Below the pieces are notes generated by a model that searched no databases, had not been told where the DNA came from, and saw nothing but the letters and a program-made list of their open reading frames with translations. Made by a program: the position numbers and the translations under genes. A stretch of 64,000 nt of DNA from Sphingobacterium chungjuense (lineage in GTDB: Bacteria; Bacteroidota; Bacteroidia; Sphingobacteriales; Sphingobacteriaceae), in the NCBI RefSeq assembly GCF_011316935.1, contig NZ_WLYS01000004.1, positions 310,001 to 374,000 on the forward strand. Direction: 5' to 3'. Shown here in pieces: positions 9,543-18,885 of this stretch (the stretch's first letter is position 1; every line of letters begins with the position of its first letter).

Positions 9543-9618
9543 TGGAGCGGAAGACGAGGTTCGAACTCGCGACCTATAGCTTGGAAGGCTATCGCTCTAC
9601 CAACTGAGCTACTTCCGC
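9543..9618 (-). tRNA. tRNA-Gly (anticodon TCC)
   Basis: 76 nt including an encoded CCA end. Acceptor GCGGAAG/CTTCCGC, anticodon stem ATAGC/GCTAT around CTTCCAA. Discriminator T. Confidence 0.95.
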
Positions 9619-9667
9619 TTGAAAGCCTGTATAAGGTAATTTACATCACTTTATACAGACCCAATTA

Positions 9668-9751
9668 TGGTGGAGGGAGAAGGATTCGAACCTTCGAAGC
9701 CGAAGCAACGGATTTACAGTCCGTCCCATTTGACCGCTCTGGAACCCCTCC
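9668..9751 (-). tRNA. tRNA-Tyr (anticodon GTA)
   Basis: 84 nt including an encoded CCA end, with the long variable arm of a class II tRNA (TGCTTCGGC region). Acceptor GGAGGGG/TCCCTCC, anticodon stem ACGGA/TCCGT around CTGTAAA. Confidence 0.95.
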
Positions 9752-9777
9752 AGACCTGCAACGTATTGTCGCATTTG

Positions 9778-9850
<73 letters not shown>

Positions 9851-9978
9851 TTATTTAGACAACTATCTTTCCGATAGCGTGTGCAAAAATCTTACTTTAA
9901 ATTGACTTCTGCAAATTTTATTTCATTTTTCTTTTAAAGAACTTTTGAAGCGACAATTACTTGTGTTTTTCAATGGTG

Positions 9979-10008
9979 CAAAGATAGCGACTCCAGCCAT
10001 ATATCAAA
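9979..10008 (-). promoter_or_regulatory. Predicted promoter of the tRNA-Thr-Tyr-Gly-Thr-tuf operon
   Basis: On the minus strand TTTG (10008-10005), an 18-bp gap, then TATCTTTG (9986-9979), a perfect -7 box. It lies 128 bp upstream of the first tRNA in an otherwise empty interval. Confidence 0.6.
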
Positions 10009-10136
10009 AAATATTTTGTCTTTTCTACCGCACAAATATGCATTTGCCTGATTCGCAACCAAATAATTTTGATGCCAAATGTAGCCCTTATCGAATACTT
10101 GAATCTTTCCCTATATTTGGGCACATTTAAAGAAGT

Positions 10137-11294
10137 ATGAAATGCAATCTTCAGCAAGTTTTTTTGCTTGCCTTATTTAGTATATCCCCCATTTTGAGTC
10201 AAGCTCAGGTAGAAGATGTAGGTCTTATTAAACGCACCTTCCATAAATTCTTTTCTCCACAATTGACCGACACGACTCGCGCATCAAGTTTCTTCGTATT
10301 ACCGGCGTTGGGTTATGCACAGGAAACAGGACTTGAATTTGGTCTGGCTAGTTCGTACAATTTTTATATGGATCGCTCAGATCGCAACAGTCGTACTTCT
10401 ACGGTCACGTTGATGGGAACTGCTACGACAGAAAAGCAGAAGAATATCAAACTAAATACCGATATCTGGACACGCCATAACGATTATCATATCTTATCCG
10501 AAATTCGATACCGAGATTGGCCATTTAATTTCTACGGTATTGGAAATACCACCCAACATGCCAATGAAGAATTCTTGGGACATCGCCTTTTCCGAGCAAG
10601 AATTGATGTGGAACGAAAAATCCTTCCATCCATATATGCGGGTTTGAACGTCAACTTTGAAAACTTTCAGTTTGAGAGTTCTGATGCCAATGGCATCTTT
10701 CAAAGAGAGCAATTCAGCGGGAAAGCTGGCGGTAAACATCTAATCCTGGGCACGTCGGCATTGTATGATTCCCGAGATTATACGACATATACAACAAATG
10801 GCTGGTACGGACGTATTAAGTATGGTTATGCGCCGAACTTTTTCGGCGGTGAAAATTTCAATGGCCATCAATTAGAAACCGATTTCCGCCATTACCAACC
10901 GATCAACAACAAACTAACGATTGCAGCTCAATTAGATTATCGTGGTACCTACGGATCGGATGTACCATTTTATGTGCTTAATGAGTTAGGCGGTGACAAT
11001 ATGATGCGCGGGTATTATTTAGGTCGATACCGCGACAAAAATTTTGTAGCAGCACAAGTCGAAGCACGTTACCGCTTTCATCCCCGCTTAGGTATTACCG
11101 CATTTGCTGGTTCAGGAAGTACATTTTCTAATGAACAAAACATCCGGATGATTCCTAGCTATGGCGCTGGACTTCGGTATTTCTTCAATCTTGAGCACCG
11201 CACTACCATTCGCTTTGATTACGCTATCGGCGAAAAACGACCAGGCGAACAACGTCAGAAAGGATTTTATTTAAGTTTGTCGGAAGCATTTTAG
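10137..11294 (+). CDS. BamA/TamA-like outer-membrane beta-barrel protein without POTRA domains
   Basis: 385 residues with a signal peptide (about 1-23, SPILSQAQ). The rest resembles the Omp85 'surface antigen' barrel: alternating hydrophobic strands, GWYGRIKYGYAPNFFGG, ELGGDNMMRGYYLGRYRDKNF (an (R/M)RGY-type signature) and a C-terminal aromatic residue (SLSEAF). There is no room for POTRA repeats, so it is likely a barrel-only relative rather than BamA itself. Its role is unknown. A TATATTTG box at 10112-10119 may be its -7 element, but I see no well-spaced -33. Confidence 0.75.
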   Translation: MKCNLQQVFLLALFSISPILSQAQVEDVGLIKRTFHKFFSPQLTDTTRASSFFVLPALGYAQETGLEFGLASSYNFYMDRSDRNSRTSTVTLMGTATTEKQKNIKLNTDIWTRHNDYHILSEIRYRDWPFNFYGIGNTTQHANEEFLGHRLFRARIDVERKILPSIYAGLNVNFENFQFESSDANGIFQREQFSGKAGGKHLILGTSALYDSRDYTTYTTNGWYGRIKYGYAPNFFGGENFNGHQLETDFRHYQPINNKLTIAAQLDYRGTYGSDVPFYVLNELGGDNMMRGYYLGRYRDKNFVAAQVEARYRFHPRLGITAFAGSGSTFSNEQNIRMIPSYGAGLRYFFNLEHRTTIRFDYAIGEKRPGEQRQKGFYLSLSEAF

Positions 11295-11369
11295 TCAAAA
11301 GTTAGTTTGACAACTATCGATGAGCGAATGGTGCTTCCTGTATTTGGGTGAGGATCTGCTATAGCGCAA

Positions 11370-11849
11370 TTACCTGATCCAAAAAGGATAACGCAAAGCA
11401 AAATCTTCTTTTACTTGACCAGGTCGAGTAAGCAGTATACCAAAATGAAATAAATCAATACTAACCGTCACTTCATCCTCTTGTCGGGCACAGTGCCATG
11501 CGTATCGATTTCGTTTACTCTTGTAGATGCCATCCACTATTAGCAATGCATGGTCGTTAAGATGCTGGCAGATGATGCTTTTAGAAAGTTCTTCCGCTTT
11601 CACCAGTAATACGTCTCCCCGCTCTCTCTGCAAATCATATACCTTCTCTTTGTTCCAATAACACAACACCCTAGTCAATACTTGGCGGTAATGTGGAGGT
11701 ATTGTTTCCAAACCATGAAGTTCTTTGGAGACGGATACAGATGACCTATATATAGCCTGATCTGCTAGCTCATACACAAAAGGAGAATGTGTACCATGGC
11801 GGCTATTGGATCTAAAAAAGTGGTTTATATGCTGAATAAAGGTAAACAT
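11370..11849 (-). CDS. Shortened relative of a Bacteroidota class I methyltransferase
   Basis: 159 residues if started at ATG 11849, which gives the family-like N-terminus MFTFIQHINHFFRSNSRHGTHSPFVYEL; an upstream in-frame ATG at 11882 is also possible. From memory the RHGxHSPFV start and the DLFHFGILLTRPGQVKEDFALRYPFW end match a Bacteroidota SAM-dependent methyltransferase family. Those proteins are about 90 residues longer and carry an ELGTxxGISTLYLA-type SAM motif in the middle. That motif is absent here, while LLIVDGIYKSKRNRYAW corresponds to the later DDIxWS segment. So it is probably not a working methyltransferase; function unknown. Confidence 0.55.
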   Translation of the reverse strand: MFTFIQHINHFFRSNSRHGTHSPFVYELADQAIYRSSVSVSKELHGLETIPPHYRQVLTRVLCYWNKEKVYDLQRERGDVLLVKAEELSKSIICQHLNDHALLIVDGIYKSKRNRYAWHCARQEDEVTVSIDLFHFGILLTRPGQVKEDFALRYPFWIR

Positions 11850-12013
11850 TGAGGTAAAGATACAAGATAATGCATAATGCATAGAAGAAACACTTACACA
11901 CTTGTAGTCATAGAGCCACGTAGAAAATACCAGTCACCAGCTATTATATAGTAAAACTTGATTTTACGAAAATTCCAATGAAGAAATATATTTTATTAAC
12001 TCAACAAAATACA

Positions 12014-12041
12014 TTGTTTAAAATAAATTATACTATCTTTA
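12014..12041 (+). promoter_or_regulatory. Possible promoter of the flavin-monooxygenase operon
   Basis: TTG at 12014-12016, 17 bp, then TATCTTTA at 12034-12041 (7 of 8 to TAnnTTTG). An inverted repeat AGACT-TTGT-AGTCT directly follows (12043-12056) and could be an operator. Weak evidence. Confidence 0.35.
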
Positions 12042-12080
12042 TAGACTTTGTAGTCTTTAATGGATTTAATAATTATAGAT

Positions 12081-13475
12081 ATGGGAAAAAAAATCAGCTT
12101 CAACGCATTTGAAATGAATTGCATTGCCCACCAATCTCCAGGCTTATGGCGGCATCCGAAAGATCGATCTACAGAATATAAGGATCTGGAGTACTGGACA
12201 GATCTCGCTAAAATATTAGAAAAAGGTTTTTTTGACGGGATATTCATTGCCGATGTACTAGGCATTTATGATGTGTATCAACAGAATAGTATACATGCGT
12301 TGAGTGGCGCGGTGCAAGTACCTATAAACGATCCTTTACAAATTATTCCTGCGATGGCCACTGTCACACAACATCTTGGTTTTGGTGTAACGACCTCCAT
12401 ATCATTTGAACATCCCTATCCTTTTGCTCGGCGTATGAGCACGTTGGATCACTTAACTAAAGGCCGTATAGGTTGGAATATCGTCACGTCGTATCTAGAA
12501 AGTGGTTTTAAGAATATCGGCCTGAAAAAGCAATTAAATCATGATGAACGTTATGAGCTCGCTGATGAATACCTGGAAGTGCTGTACAAACTATGGGAAG
12601 GTTCATGGGAAGATGAGGCTATTCTTAGGGACAAAGAAAAAGGAATTTTTGCAGACCACTTGAAAGTCCATCCAATCTCACATGATGGAGCATACTTCAG
12701 TGTGCCCGGAATTCACTTATCTGAGCCGTCGCCACAGCGTACACCCGTTTTATATCAAGCTGGAGCTTCGGCTAGAGGACAAAAATTTGCGGGCGAAAAT
12801 GCAGAATGCATCTTTATTGCAGGACCTTCAAAAAGTTCAACAAAAACAATCGTATCCAGTATTCGGCAAAAATTAATGGAAGTGGGAAGAGATCCATATT
12901 CCGTCAAAATCTACAATCTATTATCTATCGTTACCGACGAAACAGATGCTATAGCACAAAAGAAATTCAAAGAATATCAATCATATGGAAGTTATGATGG
13001 CGCATTGACACTAGCATCTGGTTGGTCTGGTATCGATTTCTCTCAATATCAAGCTAAAGATCAAGTAGCGCAAATTCAAACTAACGCGATACAATCCATA
13101 CTTGATTCTTATCGAAATGCTGATCCAAACCGAGTCTGGACAATTGAAGAAGTGGCCAAGTGGACGAGCGTAGGTGGAAATGGACCGGTGCTTGTCGGTT
13201 CGCCACAAACGGTCGCAGATGAATTGCAAAGCTGGATCGAAGACACCGATATTGACGGCTTTAACTTGGCCTACATCTTGGCCCATCAAACATTTGAAGA
13301 TATCGTCGAATATATCGTTCCAGAATTGCAAAAACGTGGTGTATACCAGACTCAATATCAATCGGGCACACTGCGTGAAAAGCTGTTTGGCCAAGGTGCA
13401 CGCCTCTCCGGCAACCATCGCGGAGCGTCGTATAGACATATCGTAAAAGATCAAATCCCAGCAATCACGTCCTAA
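12081..13475 (+). CDS. LLM-class flavin-dependent monooxygenase, NtaA/SnaA/DszA/SfnG-type
   Basis: 464 residues from ATG 12081 (MGKKISFNAFEMN), preferred over an in-frame ATG at 12060 because the family begins with this strand. Family features include HQSPGLWRHP, FDGIFIADVLGIYDVY, SFEHPYPFARRMSTLDHLTKGRIGWNIVTSYLES and GASARGQKFAGENAECIFIAG. These enzymes use reduced FMN from a partner reductase to oxidise small organic molecules, often organosulfur compounds. First gene of an operon with two acyl-CoA-dehydrogenase-fold oxidases, which points to sulfur or carbon scavenging. No reductase gene is in the window. Confidence 0.88.
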   Translation: MGKKISFNAFEMNCIAHQSPGLWRHPKDRSTEYKDLEYWTDLAKILEKGFFDGIFIADVLGIYDVYQQNSIHALSGAVQVPINDPLQIIPAMATVTQHLGFGVTTSISFEHPYPFARRMSTLDHLTKGRIGWNIVTSYLESGFKNIGLKKQLNHDERYELADEYLEVLYKLWEGSWEDEAILRDKEKGIFADHLKVHPISHDGAYFSVPGIHLSEPSPQRTPVLYQAGASARGQKFAGENAECIFIAGPSKSSTKTIVSSIRQKLMEVGRDPYSVKIYNLLSIVTDETDAIAQKKFKEYQSYGSYDGALTLASGWSGIDFSQYQAKDQVAQIQTNAIQSILDSYRNADPNRVWTIEEVAKWTSVGGNGPVLVGSPQTVADELQSWIEDTDIDGFNLAYILAHQTFEDIVEYIVPELQKRGVYQTQYQSGTLREKLFGQGARLSGNHRGASYRHIVKDQIPAITS

Positions 13476-13504
13476 GAGTATTAGCTAACCAAAAGAAATC
13501 TCAT

Positions 13505-14755
13505 ATGAGCCACATAAATCAAAATAACTCCGTGTCGAACAGCAATATCTCCAAAGATTTTTTTGAAACCAATACGGCTGCCGATATCATTCAGACAGAT
13601 GATGAAGCCATTGCAATCGCCCAGAAATTAGCAGTCCAATTTACCAAAGAGGCTTCTCAAAGAGACATAGAACGTCGATTGCCGCTAGAAGAAATCAAAT
13701 TGTACTCTCAAAGTGGCCTTTGGGGAATCAATATTCCTAAAAAATATGGAGGTGCGGAGGTCAAGTACCGAACGCTGGGAGAAGTTGTAAAAATCATATC
13801 AAGCGTAGATCCCTCCTTAGGACAAATCGCTCAAAACCATTGGGTCTTTCTAGAGCATATTCGTCTGGATGCATCGGAAGAGCAAAAGAAGTTTTTCTTC
13901 GGCAATGTATTACGAGGGGAGCGGCTAGGAAATGCTTTTTCAGAAAAGGGAAGTAAAACAGTCGCGGATTTGCAGACTAAAATCACCAAATCCAACAATG
14001 GATATGAAGTGAATGGAGAAAAGTTCTTCGCCACCGGAGCCTTGTTAGCTCATTGGATTCCCGTCGTCGCACTAGATGAGGAGGGTAATCCTCACGGTGC
14101 AATTGTGCCGCGCCATACGGAAGGGGTTAGCGTGGTGAATGATTGGTCAAGTTTTGGACAAAGAACAACGTTTAGCGGAACAGTACTACTAAAACAAGTT
14201 AAAGTAGACCCCAACCACATTATCCCTATTTACAAAGCCTTTGAAAGGCCGACCGCTGCAGGTGCCATTTCTCAATTTATCCAAGCCGCGGTAGACGCTG
14301 GCATCGCACGTGGAGCTATCGAGGAGACAATTAAATACGTGCGCCAATACGCACGACCTTGGATCGACTCTGGCTTAGAAAAAGCAACCGACGATCCTTA
14401 TACAATTTCAAACATTGGCGAATTGAAAATTAAACTACGTGCCGCAGAAGCCGTTTTAGATTTAGCTGGTGATAAAATAGATGCAGCTATCGTAAATACT
14501 TCTGAAGAAGATGTATCAGAAGCTACACTATTGGTTGCCGAAGCAAAGGTGTTAACGACTGAAATCGCTTTGCTCTCTTCTAATAAGTTGTTTGAGCTAT
14601 CCGGTACACGATCAACACTATCCGAACTAAATTTGGATAGACATTGGCGCAATGCACGCACACACACCTTACATGATCCCGTACGTTGGAAGTTTCACAT
14701 CGTAGGCAACTATTATTTGAACAATGTACTGCCGCCTCGACATCCTTGGAGCTAA
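13505..14755 (+). CDS. Acyl-CoA dehydrogenase-fold flavin monooxygenase, SfnB/DszC-like (copy 1)
   Basis: 416 residues. N-terminal helical domain with RRLPLEEIKLYSQSGLWGINIPKKYGGAEV, middle beta domain with LGNAFSEKGSK and NGEKFFATGALLAHWIPVVALDEEG, and a C-terminal helical domain ending DRHWRNARTHTLHDPVRWKFHIVGNYYLN. The WRNARTHTLHDP ending is typical of SfnB/DszC monooxygenases rather than true acyl-CoA dehydrogenases. Probably oxygenates an organosulfur or related compound with reduced flavin. Lies 29 bp after the LLM gene and 24 bp before copy 2. Confidence 0.85.
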   Translation: MSHINQNNSVSNSNISKDFFETNTAADIIQTDDEAIAIAQKLAVQFTKEASQRDIERRLPLEEIKLYSQSGLWGINIPKKYGGAEVKYRTLGEVVKIISSVDPSLGQIAQNHWVFLEHIRLDASEEQKKFFFGNVLRGERLGNAFSEKGSKTVADLQTKITKSNNGYEVNGEKFFATGALLAHWIPVVALDEEGNPHGAIVPRHTEGVSVVNDWSSFGQRTTFSGTVLLKQVKVDPNHIIPIYKAFERPTAAGAISQFIQAAVDAGIARGAIEETIKYVRQYARPWIDSGLEKATDDPYTISNIGELKIKLRAAEAVLDLAGDKIDAAIVNTSEEDVSEATLLVAEAKVLTTEIALLSSNKLFELSGTRSTLSELNLDRHWRNARTHTLHDPVRWKFHIVGNYYLNNVLPPRHPWS

Positions 14756-14779
14756 ATAAAACACTAAAATTCAACAAAA

Positions 14780-16024
14780 ATGAATCAAATTAATCTTAAC
14801 AATCCAATAGAAGAAGAATTATCCAGTGATGCTGATTATGCAAAAGTAGCCGATAGATTTCGTCCAATATTCGATAAAATAGCAAGAGGCACATTAGATC
14901 GAGAGAAAGAACGGAGATTGCCGTATGAAGAGATCGGATGGCTGAAAGAAGCCGGATTTGGGGCACTAAGAATTCCTGCCAAATTTGGCGGAGATGGCCT
15001 CTCCTTGCCACAGCTATTTCGATTGCTTACAGAACTGGCGAAAGCAGATTCCAATATTGTTCAAGCATTGCGTGGTCACTTTGCCTTTGTAGAAGATCGT
15101 CTGAATGCCCAAAGATTTAGTTCTCAAGAAGTTTGGTTTGACCGCTTTGTAAAAGGAGATTTGTTTGGAAACGGGTGGACAGAAATTGGCTCTGCTAAAG
15201 TAGGTGAACTAGACACGCGGGTAACCAAACGTGGAGATAGCTTGTTGGTAAACGGACAAAAGTATTATTCTACAGGTAGTATTTTCGCTGATTGGATAGA
15301 TCTCTTGGCGCATGATGAGACAAAGCAACAAGACGTGATTGTAGCACTTCCTAGGCACGCCGAAGGTGTTGAAATTCTGGATGATTGGGATGGTTTTGGT
15401 CAAAAGACGACAGGAAGTGGAACGCTAAAAATAAAGAACGTTGAAATTCCAATAGATCATATCATACCATTTGAGAATAGATTTAAATATCAAACAGCAT
15501 TCTATCAGACGTTTCACCTCGCTACACTAACAGGAATCGCACAATCTGCGGTCAGCACTTTCACAGAAGAGGTTCAAAAGCGAAATCGCACCTTTAGCCA
15601 TGGAAATGCCAATTTGGTGCGTCACGACCCGCAAATCTTACAAGTAATCGGAAAAGCTTCCGCACAATCACACGCTGCTCAATCTATCACCATTCAAGTA
15701 GCACACAGCTTACAGCAAGCTTACCTGGCTCCTCTTACCGAATCAGAAATCGTAGACATAGAAGCGAATAATGAGGCTGAGTTGGCTTCTGCACAAGGCC
15801 AAGTCGTGATTTCCGATCTTGTGTTAGACTTGACGAGCAAGTTATTTAATGCACTTAGTGCATCCGCCAGCACCACGAACAAACAATTAGATCGATTCTG
15901 GCGAAATGCGCGTGTTGTGTCTTCTCATAATCCATTGATCTATAAAGAAAAAGTGATTGGAGACTGGGAAGTGAACCGCACACCATTACCATTTTCATGG
16001 CAGATTGGGGCAAGCAAAAACTGA
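14780..16024 (+). CDS. Acyl-CoA dehydrogenase-fold flavin monooxygenase, SfnB/DszC-like (copy 2)
   Basis: 414 residues, a divergent paralog of the preceding gene with the same layout: RRLPYEEIGWLKEAGFGALRIPAKFGGDGLS, GNGWTEIGSAKVGELDTRV, NGQKYYSTGSIFADWIDLLAHDE, DDWDGFGQKTTGSGTLKI and the ending DRFWRNARVVSSHNPLIYKEKVIGDWEVN. The two copies may handle successive oxidation steps or different substrates of the LLM enzyme upstream. Ends the operon; the next gene is convergent. Confidence 0.85.
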   Translation: MNQINLNNPIEEELSSDADYAKVADRFRPIFDKIARGTLDREKERRLPYEEIGWLKEAGFGALRIPAKFGGDGLSLPQLFRLLTELAKADSNIVQALRGHFAFVEDRLNAQRFSSQEVWFDRFVKGDLFGNGWTEIGSAKVGELDTRVTKRGDSLLVNGQKYYSTGSIFADWIDLLAHDETKQQDVIVALPRHAEGVEILDDWDGFGQKTTGSGTLKIKNVEIPIDHIIPFENRFKYQTAFYQTFHLATLTGIAQSAVSTFTEEVQKRNRTFSHGNANLVRHDPQILQVIGKASAQSHAAQSITIQVAHSLQQAYLAPLTESEIVDIEANNEAELASAQGQVVISDLVLDLTSKLFNALSASASTTNKQLDRFWRNARVVSSHNPLIYKEKVIGDWEVNRTPLPFSWQIGASKN

Positions 16025-16089
16025 TGGGCTTTATTTTTGGAAAAGGAATCCATTTTTATCGTTTAAAGATGATGCAATAACACCAACTA

Positions 16090-17409
16090 CTAAAACTGCA
16101 AGGTAAACGTACTGCCCTTTTGAGGTGTGCTGTGGACAAAAATATTCCCATTATGCACGAGCATAATTTGCTTACTCAAGGTCAATCCTATTCCGCTACC
16201 CGTTTTCTTTGTGGTGAAGAAAGGGGTAAAGATCTGTTCTTGAATATCTGCTTCCATGCCTTCGCCATTATCCGAGATCTTGAGTTGCACGCGACCATTT
16301 TCTTCCAATGCCGACATGCTGATATACGGATTTTCAGCATCTTTCACCGCTTCCATGGCGTTCAGCATCAAGTTGATGATCACCTGTTCGATCAGGTGCA
16401 AGTCGGCTTGGATGGTAGCACGTGTGTTTTTCAGAATAATATCCACATCCACCCCTTTTTGGATAAAGGAAGGTTCTAATAAATTGTAGATATTTTCAAA
16501 TAACTGTACGACGGGTATTTCTGTAAACTGTGGTTTGTCTACTTTATTAATCAGCCGGTAGCTCTTCGCGAATTTCAATAATCCTTCGCTACGCTTTTTG
16601 ATGGTGTGCACGCCTACTTTCACATCTTCCAGCTCGTCGCTGTAGGCTGTTTGTTCGAGTCGGCCATGCAAGGTTTCGGCGATGGATGATATGGGCGCGA
16701 TCGAGTTCATGATTTCGTGCGTCAGTACACGTAGCAATTTATGCCAAGCGCGATTCTCCGTCTCGTCCATCGCATCGTTCACATTTTGATACATCACAAT
16801 GCGGTACAAACCATTTTCTGTTTCAAACTCCGACACCTGAATAAGTAATTTGATGCGCCCCTTGCTCGAATGAGCCGTTTCGATATGCTGTTGACCAATC
16901 TTGAGCTGCATGGTTTTGTCATACAATTCTTCGCGACGTTTCTTCAGCCCCTTGATATTGCCCAAGTGTGGCGTTTCAAACATTTCTTTGAAAGCATCAT
17001 TCACCCACTCCACCTTTCCACTATCGGCATGGTAAAAGATCAGCGCTGAATCCAACATATTGATCACCTTCGTTAGGTATTGATGTTGAATTTCACGTTT
17101 GGCACTCACGTCTTTGAATGCTTCATTGATGCGGTTGAAGGAAGCGTAGAGCTGGTTTTCTATATTACGTGTTTTCTTGACCGCATAACGGCGTGTGAAA
17201 TCTCGGTACTTCACCGCTTCAGAAAATTCATCGATTTGTTTGTGCAACCAAAGATGCCGGTTGAACCATTGGAAAACCAATATCAACGCTAGTATAGCTG
17301 CCGCAATGGCATAAGCCAATGATTGCGCGAAGAATAAATAGCCAGCTGCAGCACATAATGCCATAAGGAGCAGTGCGCGAACAAATTCTTTGAGTTGCAG
17401 ATTTCCCAT
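16090..17409 (-). CDS. NtrY-like sensor histidine kinase
   Basis: 439 residues. Two adjacent N-terminal membrane helices (about 11-28 and 30-48) leave almost no periplasmic loop, so the signal is probably sensed in or inside the membrane. A PAS-like region follows at about 105-215 (INMLDSALIFYHADSGKVEWVNDAFKEMF). The phosphoacceptor H231 lies in LRVLTHEIMNSIAPISS, and the ATPase domain has NLMLNAMEAV, DNGEGM and KTGSGIGLTLSKQIM. It starts 18 bp after the NtrC-type gene and is almost certainly its cognate kinase. Confidence 0.92.
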   Translation of the reverse strand: MGNLQLKEFVRALLLMALCAAAGYLFFAQSLAYAIAAAILALILVFQWFNRHLWLHKQIDEFSEAVKYRDFTRRYAVKKTRNIENQLYASFNRINEAFKDVSAKREIQHQYLTKVINMLDSALIFYHADSGKVEWVNDAFKEMFETPHLGNIKGLKKRREELYDKTMQLKIGQQHIETAHSSKGRIKLLIQVSEFETENGLYRIVMYQNVNDAMDETENRAWHKLLRVLTHEIMNSIAPISSIAETLHGRLEQTAYSDELEDVKVGVHTIKKRSEGLLKFAKSYRLINKVDKPQFTEIPVVQLFENIYNLLEPSFIQKGVDVDIILKNTRATIQADLHLIEQVIINLMLNAMEAVKDAENPYISMSALEENGRVQLKISDNGEGMEADIQEQIFTPFFTTKKTGSGIGLTLSKQIMLVHNGNIFVHSTPQKGSTFTLQF

Positions 17410-17427
17410 ATCGAATTGTCTCTAGCG

Positions 17428-18786
17428 CTAGATCCCGTATTTTTCCATACGCCGATACAAGGCTGCGCGTGTTAAACCTAATTCGCGGGCGGCTTTGCTG
17501 ATGTTCCCGCTGTAGCGATCCATCGCTTGCTGAATGGCTTTGCGTTCTAATTCTTCGAGATTACGCGGTTGATCGGCCAATGGATTCTCGACAGGCGGTG
17601 CAGATTCGATCGGAGAAAACAAGAGATCCGAAGCGCGCAACCCACTATGCTCCGACATGATCACGGCGCGCTCAATGCTGTATTGCAACTCCCGCACATT
17701 GCCAGGAAAATGATACTGCCTCAATTTCTGTATGGCATCCGACTCAAAGCCTTCGATTGTTTTATGGTATTTGGTAATGTAATGCGCCAGAAAATATTCG
17801 CCCAGCAAAATCACATCATCTCCCCTTTCGCGCAGCGGCGGTACTTGGATCTCTACCGTATTGATGCGATAAATCAAATCTTTGCGAAAGCGGGCTTCAT
17901 CCGCAAGCGAACGAATGGGCACATTCGTAGCAGATAACAAGCGAATATCTACCGGCACAGGTTGCGATGAGCCCAAAGGCAATACTTGCCGATTTTGTAA
18001 GACACTAAGCAATTTGGCTTGCTGATGCAAACTAATATTTCCGATCTCATCTAAGAACAGCGTTCCACCATTCGCATGTTCGAACCGGCCTTTACGATCT
18101 TCACGCGCATCCGTAAAAGCACCCTTTTTGTAGCCAAAAAGCTCACTTTCAAATAAGGTTTCCGTGAGCGATCCGACATCCACCTTGATGTATGGCATAG
18201 CCTGTCGCAACGACTGCTTGTGCAATACTTGCGCAATCACATCTTTACCCGTACCATTCTCGCCCATGATTAGGATATTCGCATCGGTTGGCGCCACTTT
18301 ACTGATTTTATACTGCAAATCTTCCATGACCGCAGATTGGCCAATTAGCGGATTGTCTTCCGTGATCTTTTTGTTGACAGATTTAATTGCTCGCGAAGCC
18401 TGCTTCACTTCGGATAACGCACTTTGCAATGTTTCCAACAATTGCTCATTGTGCCAAGGCTTAACGATGAAATCAGAAGCGCCTAGCTTCAATGCCTTCA
18501 CTGCCAGATCCACTGCACCGTAAGCCGTAATCATGACCACTCGCACGTGTGGATATTTATCTTTAATCGCCGAAAGCCAATATAAACCTTCGTTGCCCGT
18601 ATGAATCGTGCTTTTGAAATTCATATCCAATAGCACCAGATCTACTTGTTCTTTGGCCAGAATATGTAGCAGTTGCTCGGGATTGGATTCTATAAATACC
18701 TGATGTACTTTAGGACGTAAAAGAATGCGTACCGCGGTCAGCAGATCTTGATCATCATCCACTACCAGTATGGAAGCCTTTTTCAT
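17428..18786 (-). CDS. Sigma-54-dependent NtrC-family response regulator
   Basis: 452 residues from ATG 18786 (MKKASILVVDDDQ); an upstream in-frame start at 18810 adds 8 unlikely residues. The receiver carries D10-D12, phospho-acceptor D54 and K109. The AAA+ domain has Walker A G175-K181 (GENGTGK), a GAFTDA loop at 222-227 and Walker B D246-E247. The C-terminal Fis-type helix-turn-helix reads KAARELGLTRAALYRRMEKYGI. The GAFTGA sigma-54-contact motif has Asp for Gly at position 5. It probably binds the TGTTC-N6-GAACA palindromes at the tolC/hlyD, 42.4 kb and 52.6 kb promoters. It lies 99 bp after tolC and may be autoregulated by read-through. Confidence 0.95.
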   Translation of the reverse strand: MKKASILVVDDDQDLLTAVRILLRPKVHQVFIESNPEQLLHILAKEQVDLVLLDMNFKSTIHTGNEGLYWLSAIKDKYPHVRVVMITAYGAVDLAVKALKLGASDFIVKPWHNEQLLETLQSALSEVKQASRAIKSVNKKITEDNPLIGQSAVMEDLQYKISKVAPTDANILIMGENGTGKDVIAQVLHKQSLRQAMPYIKVDVGSLTETLFESELFGYKKGAFTDAREDRKGRFEHANGGTLFLDEIGNISLHQQAKLLSVLQNRQVLPLGSSQPVPVDIRLLSATNVPIRSLADEARFRKDLIYRINTVEIQVPPLRERGDDVILLGEYFLAHYITKYHKTIEGFESDAIQKLRQYHFPGNVRELQYSIERAVIMSEHSGLRASDLLFSPIESAPPVENPLADQPRNLEELERKAIQQAMDRYSGNISKAARELGLTRAALYRRMEKYGI

Positions 18787-18885
18787 ATTGTCTATTTGGT
18801 AGCTCCACAAAGATCATCAGGAGCTATTCTGTGTATTGGTAATTAGCGCTGTTGTACTATCGTGTGCAACACAGGATAAAGATAG

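Noticed and set aside
18836..18882. TGTTG...CAACA inverted repeat between tolC and the NtrC-type gene
   Set aside because: Stem is only 5 bp with a long loop, no T run, and does not match the TGTTC-N6-GAACA motif; neither a clear terminator nor an operator.
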